Positions 34,592 to 47,005 of a stretch of 64,000 bases of DNA are shown here, one piece after another; position 1 is the stretch's first letter; every line of letters begins with the position of its first letter. Source of the DNA: Liriodendron chinense (taxonomy: Eukaryota; Streptophyta; Magnoliopsida; Magnoliales; Magnoliaceae); contig PVNU02002810.1 of the NCBI GenBank assembly GCA_003013855.2, forward strand, positions 1 through 64,000. The letters run 5' to 3'. The position numbers were made by a program, and so were the translations under genes. A model generated the notes under the pieces. The model saw only the letters and a program-made list of their open reading frames with translations. It did not search any database and was not told the DNA's origin.

Positions 34592-35092
34592 AGGCCCATT
34601 TGGCCGGTGCGAAATTAAATGGTATGGAATTGCATTAGATGGGATTAACACCATTATTGCACAATGATTGCATGTCGGGAAATACATTGGAATTTTGACC
34701 ATCCAATCCCCATGTTTGGGATGAGATTCTTCCTCAAGCAAAAACACCAAATCACCATATTAAGCAAATTAAACCTTGTTTGGTGGATGATGGATTTGTA
34801 ATCAACGGACCAGATTCATAACTAATGTCGATCATTTGCATGCATATACAACTCAAATGTAAGGTGTAAAGGATGCATATGGATGGACCACATGGGTAAA
34901 ATACACGCATCGTTGTGGGGCCCACAAATGTAGTGGATTTCAAAACCCACTAGAATCCTCGCATGGGACCAAATGCAATTCCATTCTACCTCATCCCATC
35001 CCTTTTTGTGTCTCCAAATGTCCCATAGATGTTTCACGGAGCCATATGCAATTCCATCCCACCCAATCCCTCCAAGCCCACATACCAAACAG
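34592..35092. mobile_element. Tourist-like element, copy related to 52600-53092
   Basis: The ends AGGCCCATTTGG and CCAAACAGG are inverted. The interior shares ATGGTATGGAATTGCATT, TTTGTAATCAACGGACCA-like and CAACTCAAATGTAAGG-like blocks with 52600-53092 (in part inverted). The target duplication is not clear. Confidence 0.65.
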
Positions 35093-35199
35093 GTTGGATC
35101 ATTTGAGAGGATGAGTACCGCAAAGCATTGATAGGTGCTCTCACAAAGAAGTTGATAGGCATGTTCCTTTTAATGCTGTGAGTCATCGGGATACAGTTG

Positions 35200-35660
35200 G
35201 AGGCATATTGGATGCTGAGAACTCCATGAAAGATCACCTGATCAAAGTTAGTTAGATGATCTCTACCCTAGTGCAAGTAGTACAATTGTTCATTGATAAG
35301 CGAATGATTCAGGTTGTTCTCAGGATTTTACATGATTCTTGGGAGTCCATAAAAGACATTATTACATGATGATTGTGTCAAGATTCTCATAAATCTAATA
35401 CACTATTTAGAAATGATGACGGAAACAAGAGCTACAAAAGCTTTGGTCATTATGACCATCATTGAGCTTCACCAAAGTAAAGTGAAGAAAAAGCGGAAAG
35501 TAAAAATGCAATTTCATGTTTGAGAATAGCCAGAATTAGTTGAAGTCAAAAGAGATTAACATCAAGCGCAAGGGAAAATGGAAGTGTCCATTTGACAAGA
35601 CATCAATACTTCGTTTGTGAGAAGATAGGGCATTTTGCTAGGGAGTGTCGGAACAATAAG
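35200..35660 (+). pseudogene. copia gag fragment with zinc knuckle
   Basis: Traces include MKDHLIKVS, FIDKRMIQVVLRILHDSWES (gag UBN2-type) and FVCEKIGHFARECRNN (35615-35665). This is the CCHC knuckle, in which the first Cys has become Tyr. Confidence 0.7.
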
Positions 35661-36148
35661 GTATCCTGACAGACTCTAATCTCAATGCATTCAATTAGAG
35701 TTGCACAAATATCCTTACTGCTAATGGTTCTAATTTGGACTGGTTTTTGGATTCATGGGCAAAGCGGTATGTGATGATGGAGCAAGATGGATTCACTAAG
35801 TTCCACCCATTGAGGTTAAGAACTATGCGCGTTTACATGGGGAATTAAGTGTCTGAGAAGTCCATGGCAAGTAAACTTATCATCTTCAGGTATGAGGTGG
35901 CCAGACGATAATTTTAAAAAAAATCTTATATTCGCCAGGTATGAGTAAAAAGTTAATGTCAATCTATTGCTTTTGTGGGATGGTTTTACTAATAATGCCA
36001 CTTGCACAATGAGTCTTTTATGCTACAGGTTTTATTATGAATGGTTTATATAAATTACAAACGTTGTAATATTCTAAGCTAATTTTATTATTTCTTTAGA
36101 TGCTTTAATGTTAAATGATTAGTCTTCTATACGATTTGAAATTATCAA

Positions 36149-36780
36149 ATGACGTGTGGCTTAGGGCATAAAGAAAAAGATAAATTAACTAAATTGACCG
36201 ATGAAGAATTACTTGACAATCTTTTAAAATTAGACTTACCCTTATGTGAATGTCACATGTCTAGTAAAGTAACACGAAAGCTATTCTCTAAGGCACATAG
36301 GTCAGATGGCCGACTCAATCTAATACACTCATATACATGTGATCTAATGAATCACACTATTTTTCAATGGATGACTTCATGTCATTTATTGATGACAATG
36401 GAAGATATGAAATGGTACCCTAATCTCACATAAATCCAAGCCTATTAAATAATTTGAGAAATACAAAATAGTTTTTGAGAACCAACTTGATTAGAGGATC
36501 AATATTCTTAAAACCGATAGAGGAGAGTATACATTAGTTCTCTTTAAAAGATTCCCTAAGGAACATGTAATAGATAGGCAATTAATCATGCCTTATTCTT
36601 CTTAGAAAAATGTAATTGCCGAAAGGATAAATAGGACCCCATTAGATATGGTGAGATCAATGATATTATATGTGACTTTGTCAACATCATTCTAGGGGGC
36701 ACTCTTCTCACTGTGGTGTATATCTTAAATAGGGTTCCCACTGAATCAGTTCCCATTACTTTATATGAATGATAGAAAGC
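36149..36780 (+). pseudogene. copia GAG-pre-integrase and integrase fragment
   Basis: GLGHKEKDKLTKLTDEELLD and KLDLPLCECHMSSKVTRK are the GAG-pre-integrase block; the usual W-H-x-R-L-G-H is decayed to CGLGH. Downstream, in shifting frames, come ILKTDRGEYT (the second catalytic Asp region) and ERINRTPLDMVRS. Confidence 0.78.
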
Positions 36781-37161
36781 CACAACTCTGACCTATCCTA
36801 CATGAGACTGTGGATTGATGGGATAATTCCCTCATATCGTAGAGAAAAATTAAAGTTGAAGACAATTGACTGCACGTTTATTCACTATCTTAAACATTTT
36901 CTCAACTATGTATGTAATGTACTATGATGTGAATAGAGCCATCATTGCCACTGAATCATAAGATGTTAACTTATTTGAAGAGTGATATCTTAGTAGAATA
37001 AGACATAAAATCATAATCTACTTAGAAGAGCTTCTTGAAGATCCTACAATGAGTAAGATAACTCGTTGTTAACAATAATGGGAGCAATCTTATGATTATT
37101 AATTAAGTTTATTGTTTGGAGATCTTTATCGTAGGAGAAGTACGCGAGATAAAATTCCTTA

Positions 37162-37713
37162 GGGTCTGTTTGATTTTTCAATTTCAATGTGAATACCTTG
37201 CAATTGGGTAATGATTATTTCCTTAAGTATTTATCTCATCTTTCTTAATGCATGATTTGACCGCTACATTTTAGACACTAAAACCAAGGATACTGCAAGA
37301 TATTTGTGGGTCCCACCATGATGTATGTCATATATCCACACCATCCATCCGTTAGGCCAGTTGAATTTATGCTATGAACCAAAAAATGAAGCAAATCCAA
37401 AGCTCGAGTGGACCACACCACTATAAAAAAAAAGAAAATGAAGACATACAATTAAAAACTTCTTGGGACCACTATTTCATTTGGTGTGGGCCACTTGAGT
37501 GCTGGATCTTTTCAGTTTTTGTTTGATGCCTAAAAATGTTATGGTAAAATGAATGGACAAAACGGATATGTCATATATATGACGGTGGGGCCCACAAATT
37601 TATACTAGTCCTTTTGGATCGGTTTTCGAAACAGAATTTTCAAACAAGGTAAAAGAGTAATAATTACCCATTTATAGGGTATTTACTCAAGATTTTAAAA
37701 ATCAAACAGACCC
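37162..37713. mobile_element. Tourist-like MITE in the copia element
   Basis: The ends are GGGTCTGTTTGATTTTT (left) and AAAAATCAAACAGACCC (right) with exact TTA duplications (37159-37161, 37714-37716). The 552-bp interior carries the fold-back core GTGGGTCCCACCATGATGTA and its inverse. It interrupts the coding trace of the copia element, so it is younger. Confidence 0.92.
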
Positions 37714-38297
37714 TTAAAGATTTTTTAAAATTGACGAAGGATACTATATTTGCATTGTGGTTGATGAAATGAATCTGATTCCTACTAAGAAGTACTTTTG
37801 TAGTTACTTACTAGTAAATGAAAGAAAGCCATGGATGAGAATTTAATTGGATGATGAAAAATAAAGTCTAGAAACTATTCGACCTGCCACTATGTAAAAT
37901 GTTGTGAATAGAAAATAGATTTGAAAAAAAAAATGATGACAATATTGATAAGTTCAAAACTAGGGTATTATGAAGGGATCACTCAAATTAATGGCCTAGA
38001 TTTTGACTCTCTCATTGTGGCAACATTCACTTTTATTAAAATATCTTAGCCATTGTCATACATATGGACTTATAATTATTCCAAGTAAACATGAAGATTA
38101 CATTCTTGAATGATGAGTTGCATCAAGAAATTTACATGTATTAGTCCATTGGTTATGAGGTGAAGGATCATGAATAAAGTACGTTGATTAAATAAATCAA
38201 TATGTGAGCTGGAATAGTTGTTGTGCCAGTAGTACATGAAGTTTCATTTGATAGTGACTATTTCCAAGTTTGTCATGATTGATGAAGACCGTTTTAT

Positions 38298-39340
38298 GTG
38301 GAGACATTTAGACAGAAGTTCTTAATCCTATCTTTGTATATGTACAACATTCTTCTTACAAGTAATGATTTAGAAATGATAAATGTTATTAAGCATTGGT
38401 TGTCGCTGAATTTTGAAATGAAAGACATGGGTGATGCAACTTATATGTTAGGAATCAAAATTAAACATAATCATTCTAAGAAATTTTTAGGCCTGTCTCA
38501 TCGAACTTATATAGAAAATATTCTCGAATATTTTAAAATGTTGGGTTGTAAACTTATGACTATGTCAATAGATAAAAATCTTAAGTTGAATGAGAGTACG
38601 TGTCCTAAGAATAATTTGAAAAATGAGAAAACACAATGTCCATTATGTTAATGGAGTTGGTCGTCTCATCTATGCTATGTTATATACCTGTCCAAATATT
38701 TGTCATACTGTTTGTCCCAATATTTGTTATACCGCCGGTTTAATCAACTGCTTTTAGTAGAACCTAGGGTTTGCCAATTGATAAGTCATTAAGAGATTTA
38801 ATTATTATTATTATTTGCAAGACACCGAGACTTCATATTATGCTATCACGAAGATAATCTAAGAGTATGTAGATTCACTAATGTTGATTGGGAAGAAGTT
38901 GAAAATAGTAGTATGTCTACTTCTGGATACATCTCCTTACTTAAAGGGACTGTTATTTCCTAATCAAGCAAGAAACATTCCTCTACCAACTTCTTGTATA
39001 TGGAGTTAAAGTACATTGCTTATAGCATTATAATGCCAAGAGACTATATGCATGATTGAGGAAATTCTTCACTTGTTTAGGAGATTGTCGTTAATGCTAG
39101 AGAGTCCAAACATTTGTATTATGACAATACTTCAGCTTTAATGACTATGAAAAATTTCAAGTTTCATTAAGGATCAAAGCACATCAAGACGAGGTATTAC
39201 TTCGTTGATGATTAACTCACCGAGGGCTACATCGTCATTACTCATGTCTTTACACTGAAGATGCTTGCCAACACATTCACTAAGTCACTTTAGCACAATT
39301 CTTTTATGACTCATGTCAAACATATGAGATTACATAGGAT
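38298..39340 (+). pseudogene. copia reverse transcriptase C-terminus and RNase H
   Basis: LYMYNILLTSNDLEMINVIK corresponds to the YVDD region (here YMYN, so the catalytic Asp pair is lost). FEMKDMGDATYMLGIKI and YIENILEYFKM follow. RNase H traces run from about 38820 (VDWEEVENSSMSTSGYIS, KKHSSTN) to about 39340 (HIKTRYYFVDD, MLANTFTKSL). Confidence 0.85.
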
Positions 39341-39375
39341 GTGACTCTATTTTTCTTCAAGCTAAGTGGGAGGTT

Positions 39376-40504
39376 GTTAGATTTTGTGCAGCCCATCAAA
39401 ATTGTTATTGACATATGCACATATTTATTCATTGAATTATATTAAGATTTTGTGTAGATCATTGTGTAGATATGCACAACAAGAGTGATGCATATTGATA
39501 TGTATGTACATATACGAACTGTCCTGATTTATAAGATAATCAGGATGAAGTAAAAAAGTTAGCATGGTTGACTTCGTACCAAATTTGGCCATATAAGCCT
39601 ATATATAATAGCGAGGATGAATCATTGGTCGATCGGATGGATCCTGAGTGATGATCATGTAGGTAATAAAAGCTTAATAATTCACGACGTATGAATTGAG
39701 TTGTATGTGCTACGAGACCAATTATCTACAATTGACGAATTGATTCCAATCTAGTAACTATGCCAGTGTACTAGTCTTGTAGATGACTCTTGTGCATTTA
39801 TTACTCTTTTTTTTTTTGTTAGTACACGCATTCCCTATTAGTACACACACCCACGCTGTTAGTAGCACTACAATGTTAGCCACCCCCACGTTGAGAATCG
39901 ATGCCAAGACCTCAATGTTGAAACTAGCTTATCTTCACCAAGTCTACCACTATCCCAAAGGTGTGGGTGTTGCCCTTATTACTCTACTCTGAGTGGCAAG
40001 GTCACAACAAGGTTGCACTATTTTAGTGTGCATTCGCAAGGCCATGTGCACATATTTGACTAGGTCAGAACCATGTTGGGAAAGTGGCCAAATCAAGATT
40101 AGTCACGAGATGAAGATCATAGATTATTGCATGGAGGAGATGATACACATGAGACTTATTTAAGGCGGCGGATTGAATAGACGATGGAATATTATTGTAA
40201 ACTATTCTTTTAGAAAAAATATTTATATATTATTATATTATTATATTTTTAACGAACTTTGATCAATTAAGTTTATCAAGATAAAATCCGCTCAATCTCA
40301 AAAGTAAATAAGTATATCATGATCAGAATATTAAAACTTGTGCATATACATAGATGGAAACAAACGTATTCGATTGAGTGTGATTTGATAAACGCTCTAG
40401 ACAAGCGAATGAAGATTAGGATAAATGTCTTTTGTCCACTTGTGGATTTGGTGCAATGTCATTTCCCTTCGTAGGATTATAGTCTTAATAGTCTTACACT
40501 AGAT
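39376..40504 (+). mobile_element. 3' LTR of the decayed copia element, with a SINE inserted
   Basis: It starts TGTTAGATTTTGTGCAGCCC directly after the polypurine tract and is homologous to the solo-like LTR at 23521-24456. The right boundary is where homology stops; the true end might lie further right, since TATAAATATAAG near 40636 could be an LTR promoter. It is interrupted by the SINE at 39808-39975. Confidence 0.72.
39808..39975 (-). mobile_element. tRNA-derived SINE family B, copy 3, in the LTR
   Basis: Same body and orientation as the copies at 16112 and 28074. On the minus strand the A-box-like GGGATAGTGGTAGAC is well kept, the B-box area reads GGCATCGATTC, and the tail is the T run at 39808-39817. 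The exact 10-bp duplication TTATTACTCT (39798-39807 and 39976-39985) proves insertion. The homologous LTR at 23521-24456 lacks it. Confidence 0.92.
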
Positions 40505-41128
40505 CTACCAAATCAGAGGGTGTAGATTGAATTTTCTTATTATGAGGGAACGTAGTATTTAATACACTTGATTACCACCATAATTAAGAGATCTAGGAGG
40601 TAGTCTTTAATTGAGATTTCTGCAGGATGGAATCTTATAAATATAAGTATAGAGTTTTGGTTTGAGACACCTTTTTCTCTCCTCTCTACCCATAAGCCTA
40701 GAGAAATCCCCCACCTTTAAAAAAAATCATAGTCCACCGAATCTAGAGATCTCATAATATATATAATGTTCTCCTCTCTCATGATTAGAAACAATAACTC
40801 TAATAAATTTTCCTTTGCCTTCGCCATGCAACAAAGAAGACGATCGTAATATATATTATGTATATGAGATACTTTCATTCATGGAAATTTTATAATTGAC
40901 ATATTTTTCAGCGTTTCCACTTTATAGTCATATGGATACCCGAGACTCCCACTTTTAACTTGTGATGTGAATTTTATGCTGCTACTTAAACATTGAAATG
41001 TCCTCAAATAATTAAATGCTCGAAGCACATCTCAAAATCCAAAATTAAGAAATTACAGTCACTCCCTCTTAAGAAGGATGGGCACTCTTAAGGTGGGAAT
41101 TACGTGGGGTCTAAATCAATTATGGCAC
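40505..41128. other. Non-coding stretch
   Basis: AT-rich. It might include the rest of the copia LTR. No gene. Confidence 0.4.
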
Positions 41129-41650
41129 CGTTTGTAGTATGGTCAATAAGGATCATCCATCTTGCTTGTTGATGATTGTGCCACATGGATCACTCGACTA
41201 AAGTGATTTTTTTTCCCCTATATGGATGGGCAATCAAAGGTAGGACCCAGATGATGTATGATCTAGATCAATGATTGACGTTTGTAGCATGATCAATGGG
41301 ACCATCCATTTCACTAGGCATGGATTAGACAGGAACATCAAAGTGATTTTTTAGTATGATCGATGATGGATGGTCAAGATTAAAGATTGAATCATTAGTA
41401 GTATATCAACATAGGCCATCCACTATTCCAGGCATTGATTGAAATATTAAGATCTCAATCAATCAAAATGACTTTTAAGAGCAATGGGCCCACATCATGA
41501 ATAGTCTAGATTAATGATTAGGCAGTTTTTAGTATGAGCAATATGAACCATCAATTTCCAAGGCATTGATTGGACAGTCAAGATCATCAACTCAAAAGTG
41601 ATTTTTCGAGAGAGATGGGCAATCAAGGATGGACCCACGTGATGGGTAGT
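41129..41650. repeat. Degenerate tandem array, about 110-150 bp unit, four copies
   Basis: Units start near 41129, 41281, 41393 and 41525 with a GTTTGTAGTATG-like phrase. They share ...ACCATCCATTTC..., GGCATTGATTGGACAGTCAA-like, AAAGTGATTTTT and GATGGGCAATCAAGG. Confidence 0.75.
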
Positions 41651-41839
41651 CCATATGGACTGTTAGGATCAACCAAACACCCTATTGGTAATTCTCAGCA
41701 ATTACAATAATCTGGTATTGCAATGCATAGTTATTGAAATACCGAAGTTATCTGTATTTACCCAGTCCAAACGACCTCCTAATGTTGTTTGGATGTCAAA
41801 AAAAAGAAAAGAAAAAAAACAAAAAAAGAAAAAAAATGT

Positions 41840-42180
41840 ATGATGTAATGTACCTATCAGAATATAAGAGGACCATGATGGTGTGTGGTTCCCATTTGTG
41901 ATGTACATCTGAAATCCACTCCATCCATCAGGTGAGCCACAACACAAGGAAAAATGATGGAGAATGCCTACCTCAGAAACATATCATAGTGTCATTGGAG
42001 TTTCGTCTGGTGTGTAGATGCCATCCAACACATTCATTAGGTGTGACCCACAAGAATGAAGGGATGCTAAAAAGACCAGGCCGATCGAAATTCTGTTGGA
42101 TACACCACTTGAGTTTGGAATTGAATATCCCCCCTATCAGCCGTAATGACATGGACGACAAATACAATTATTTATTTATT
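41840..42180. mobile_element. Decayed fold-back fragment
   Basis: ACTCCATCCATCAGGTGAGC and a related inverted phrase suggest an old copy of the core family. The ends cannot be placed. Confidence 0.35.
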
Positions 42181-42189
42181 TATTTATGG

Positions 42190-43217
42190 TGAAACGATAC
42201 ACTGAAACTGATTTTCAATCCTGGGGTCTCAACATATCCAATCAAGATGTGGACAGAATGCAACCAAGTATCTGCTGGGCCTTCACTAGCTTCCATGGGC
42301 TTCGGAACAGGTTGCGATCATTGGGCAAAAAAACCAAGAAGAGAAGATGAGGCAAAAGAGTATAATTTTAAGGTACGTACTTGATACTCTGGCAAAGTAT
42401 GATGATACTCAGTTGCAAAAAAACTGGAGTCCATGGATAATTCAGTACCTCAAAAATGGAATTGATTAAGCAGTGATTAATGGACAGTCGCTCACAGAAT
42501 TGGATCAAATTGAACAATTCTAACCTCTGATATATGGGCAAGTATATGCAAATTTGGACCATTGATAACTACACTTCATGACAAGGATGCATGATAAAGT
42601 ACCTGACCCAACCGGATTTTCTACTGGTATATGGTGCTTGGACCAAAACCCAACCGGTTTTGTAAACGGTTCTGAAAATTGGACTGAGAGCCATTTAAAT
42701 CAGGACCAATATTGAGGGCTAGGATCTGCCAATCTGAAAGATTTTTGTGATCACATTCACCAGCATCATGATGGTAAAGGGGCTCAATTTGTATGGGAGG
42801 ACAGAAGGTTATCAACCACCGACGTTCTTGAGATATCTAAGTTGATATTATAGCTGTTCTCACTTCTGTTGCTGCAAAAAGCCCCAATTTTTCCAATCAA
42901 ATTACAATCCAGTTAGAAAACTACCAGTGAATCAAGCAAGATACAATCACGCTACAATCCGAAGCCAAGATCTGCACCATTGGATGAATGAATCAATAGA
43001 AAATTGAATTAAGACCCAATAATACCCATCAATGATTTCAATTGAATGACAACTTGAATTGAAGGAAACTATAAAAGAATAGACCAAATTAAAATCGAAC
43101 AACAGCTTTTCTCTCTAGAGAAGTAGGAAACTGTCATTTCTCAAATTCCATCCATTTGAAAGTTAAATCAAGACATTCTTTCAGCAAAATTGAAATTAAA
43201 TAAATTAGAAAACATAC
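42190..43217. other. Non-coding stretch next to the candidate exon
   Basis: No second exon was recognised. It would be intron if 43218-43446 is a real exon. Confidence 0.35.
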
Positions 43218-43446
43218 CATAGACATTTTCCAATTGCTTGGTCTACAAATTAGCCCTCCCATTTTGGAACCATATATCAATCCACCGAAGCTTTCCAATC
43301 TCAAATTTCCTCCCCAAGTCATGTTTAGCCTCTTTCCATCGCCAGCCTCAGGCCCATCATAAAATGGGCCATCCTTAGTGTTCATCTCTTTACACCCTTC
43401 AATGCCCGAAACATCATGGATCTCCTCCCTAGCAATAATGCCACAC
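43218..43446 (-). CDS. Candidate internal exon of an unidentified gene
   Basis: On the minus strand, acceptor GATGATGCAG/GTGTGG and donor TCTATG/GTATGT bound a 229-nt open frame of 76 codons. It reads CGIIAREEIHDVSGIEG, then a Gly-rich, mixed-charge segment with PFYDGPEAGDGKRLNMTWGG and GGLICRPSNWKMSM. Composition and both splice sites look genuine rather than random. I do not recognise the protein. No neighbouring exon was found, so it could be part of a gene with long introns, a decayed gene or a captured fragment. Confidence 0.4.
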
Positions 43447-43933
43447 CTGCATCATCAAAATAAATAAATTAATTAATAAATAAAAATAAAAAAATCAATG
43501 GCTTGGAAATGGCATCTTCCTTTTCATTGAGAGAAATAACGATGAAAATTTTGAGGCATGCATGATGGAAGGAGAGGATGAGGGAGGGTGGTCCTCTTCA
43601 TGAGAATTTGCAACATGAAATTAGGTGAGAAAAATTGCCTAGTCATTGCATGGGCCTCTGTGGTAATTTAAAAAGCACTTTGCAACAGTTTTATAAAAGT
43701 TTATAAAACAAGTTGTTTCAACCTCCCTTTATGTACATGAGGCCCTTCAAGGTCTCTAGCTACAAGAGTCCTTGTAAGTTGCAAAGACAAAATCGTTAGT
43801 TTTGGATTTTTTTTCTTTCTTTCTTTATATGGGTGAGGAGATAAAAACCTGATCATCTTAACTGCCAATCTACCATTTAAAAGTGAACCCCAAATTGCTG
43901 GGAGACAGGCTACGAAGATGACGAGACAACTAA

Positions 43934-44279
43934 AGGCCTGCTTGGATTGGCAGAATCCAAAATGCAGTTTTAGAAAGGAAATCATCACATCTGAGGAAAA
44001 CTGTGGAAAACCTCATCAGTGGAAAAGAATCCTAAAAAAGGTGGTTTGTTTTACTCTTGGTGATTTCCAGGGAAAAATACAATGGTCAGTGATCAAAAAG
44101 TGAAATTTGTTTTTAATAAGTGTGGAAACGAGGATTGACAAGTTTCAAAATGATAAAGGAAAACACCTCTCTCTAAGGGGAAATGTTACCTTATTGTCAC
44201 AATAGGTGGCAAATGTCACATCAATGGAAAACATCTTTTTCACGGTCACCTTTTGAATTCCGCCAATTGAAACAGGGCC
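43934..44279. mobile_element. Probable MITE with AGGCCTGCTTGG...CAGGGCC ends
   Basis: The left AGGCCTGCTTGGATTGGC and right GCCAATTGAAACAGGGCC are imperfect inverted repeats. TAA lies just outside on both sides, which fits a Tourist-like insertion. 346 bp, non-coding. Confidence 0.6.
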
Positions 44280-46250
44280 TAAAGGTTACATTCTTAACAT
44301 TTTTTTGCAAATACATCAAAAGAAGTTGTTTCCGAAGACTGATTTAAAAAATCATCTGATATGACTCAATATCGTCCAAGTTGTATCAGTTTTGGTCTGA
44401 AACAAAAGGAGTAGCCACACCCGTACGGGAATGAAATGGGACCAAGTCGGGGTGAATTATACTGGTTTTGGTCCCCAAGGCTAGTCACATTCAAAATGGC
44501 TACTTAAATCCATGCCAAAGACAGGTTATTCTAATACCAACTGATGAGTCAAATCTACCAAAGTTTGAAGTAAACAAACTAGTGCAAATACACCACGTCT
44601 GTATAAGCATTGAACAAAACATTGAAACATCATTAGAAATATGTAGTGAGCCTATAGTTTAGGAGAGAAGAAACACACGCATTGGAATCTAGAATAGCAT
44701 AGATATCTCCAGTTCCTTTTATCCTATACACATTGTAGGAATACAACTCATAAATATCTATATCTAGGCTTACATGATTGCATGAGGATATGGTCTTACC
44801 TAATTACTCTCTAATCTTCCCCCACCAACTGTATAGGTGTAGTTAGTGTAGACTGAAGAGCAACCCGTGGTGGCAACTCCATTCAATGCCTTGAGTACCC
44901 AAAATTTTTTGTGGCTCCTCAAAGAGTCGTCCCTATTACAAGAAGAGAGAAATCGGGAGTTTCAATGACATTTCATGTGGAAAACCTATGACGAAAATGG
45001 CTATTTCAATTAAAAATAATAATAATCACAGATTCACAAATCAATACTGCAATTAAATAAACAATAATTAACATACTTAACATATCCCACCTCATGATTA
45101 TTAACATGGATTTAAGACTTGACGACTAGGACTAGGACCAACTAGCCTGGTCTTGAGTCAAGGCAAAACTCGGCCAACTCAGGTGTTGAATCAGCATGAG
45201 TTGCTCAAGTCAGGGATGACTCTTGGTGTCAAATTGGACTGGGTCTACATTGGGTCCAAGCGAGTCACACTGGACTCGGCCGAATCTTAAAAACATTATT
45301 TTTAGTGACATAAGGGTACAGCTCAGCTAGGTTCAACTCGTGATTAGTGATGGCAACTCAAAATTTGCACGGAGTGGGTTGAGATGCATGCAAGCCACAT
45401 TTTACCACCAAACAAATACAAACGACATTTGCTACATGATCAACATGTTCTGATCAACATCAGCTCCAAACAAAACCGTCGATCTGCAAAACAGGGTACC
45501 ATCTGAACCCATCAATCTGCAAAACAGGGGTAACATCTGACCAATGTTGATCCACAACACTCATCAACTGGAAACACTTTTTTTTTTTTTTGAAGGGCCT
45601 GGAAACACTAATCAATCGGAAATTACAAAATTAACCCTATGAAATAACTATTGATCTTTATTCAAAACCTGCCATTGATTTGTCATAAAGTGAATTTCAT
45701 TAATGTAGCAGAATCATACACCAATAGGTTTTCTGAATAAGATCTTTCAAAATATTTTATCAATTTCTTAAAATCTTACAACTATTGAACTCACAAGGGT
45801 ACTCCCAGTTGAAATTCCAAAGCCTGTTCTATTGACATATAGCTAGATCACTTATCACTACAAATAGTGCAGAGCACAATGATATAACTTCATGACAGCT
45901 GTTACATAGCGCTGGTTGCATCAGTATATACTTAGCAGTTACAATATCAAAAGTTGATCACGATAACAAATGCCAATCCTTATCACCACATTACAACCAG
46001 TATTACGAATGCCAAAGATACTAGATTGAAGAGCCCACAAAGTGGTTAGTAGAATTTTAATGGTTCCTCACAAGGTAATCCCTATCCTAGTGGGATCATT
46101 GGCACGTTGAGGAATGAAGACAGGCGGTCCTGCTGTCACGGACGACAATTGGAGTGGAGGCCTTGGCCTTAAGGGTTGTGGATGTCATTGGTACATGCTT
46201 TGGTCTAGTTAGTTGAACAAAGGGAGTCCACTACTATGATGAGTTGTGTG
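44280..46250. other. Gene-free stretch
   Basis: It contains an ACTCGG-rich patch at 45110-45300 related to 15740-16560, a short direct repeat ATCTGCAAAACAGGG at about 45483-45533, and nothing else recognised. Confidence 0.4.
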
Positions 46251-46772
46251 GTAGTAATCAGTGTTCACAGTATCGATATCGCGTTACGTTTCGCACCCTT
46301 GGGATATAGATACATATTGCGTATCGCTAGGGATATATCGGTTGTATCGGGTAATGTATCACACTTTTTGGGAAACATGGAGAAACATTGGGAAATTGAT
46401 TGAATTTTTCAATGAAACTTCAGGGATTGTTAAAATGGACCTTAATACACACATTTAAATCATAATATGTAAAAAAAAAAAAGTCCACATAATGGAGTTC
46501 CTTTGTAAAAGGATCCTAAGCTATACGCTGTCTGACTGAATTGATGCAACTATTGTTTAAATTGATTCCATAAGATATATAAATGTAAGAAGGCATTAAT
46601 GAAAACACAACCAATTCATTGACAAAGTAAAACAAGCAAGAGAGTTGAGAAATATACCTATGGATGACGCAATTGACTGTGTATCCTCCAAATGCAATTT
46701 TGACTATCCTAGTTCAACACAATGCAAGTTACCCTATATGGCTTAGATCTATATGGGGACTCAACAAAATAT

Positions 46773-46917
46773 TATAGAGAATTCAGGAGTGATGTTGTAT
46801 TTGTATTTGCATGTTTAGCATTTGATACTCCTGCGGAGTACTATATTGTAACTTTAGTTCTCTTTTAATAGAGTAGTTGTGGTGTGGCAGCCCTAAGGAA
46901 CACAAACAACGTTTTGC

Positions 46918-46960
<43 letters not shown>

Positions 46961-46987
46961 TTCCCTTCAAATCTTATCTCCTCTACT
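46773..46987 (+). repeat. 5' LTR
   Basis: 215 bp from TATAGAGAATTCAG to CTCCTCTACT, including a (CT)n run at about 46920-46958. Its right end abuts the primer site with no spacer, which fixes the boundary. Confidence 0.93.
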
Positions 46988-47005
46988 TGGTATCAGAGCA
47001 ACAGG
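46988..47005 (+). promoter_or_regulatory. Primer-binding site (initiator tRNA-Met type)
   Basis: TGGTATCAGAGC is the standard primer site of plant copia elements, complementary to the 3' end of initiator tRNA-Met. Confidence 0.95.

Larger units (their letters stand above)
35105..39375 (+). mobile_element. Ty1/copia element, badly decayed
   Basis: Domains appear in copia order: gag, zinc knuckle, GAG-pre-integrase, integrase, reverse transcriptase, RNase H, and then a polypurine tract AAGTGGGAGG at 39364-39374 next to the LTR. Stops and indels are everywhere and no 5' LTR was found. A Tourist-like element is inserted at 37162-37713. Confidence 0.85.

Noticed and set aside
43701..43988. 95-codon minus-strand frame considered as another exon next to the orphan exon
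   Set aside because: Part of it overlaps the left arm of a MITE, and no splice sites in matching phase were found.
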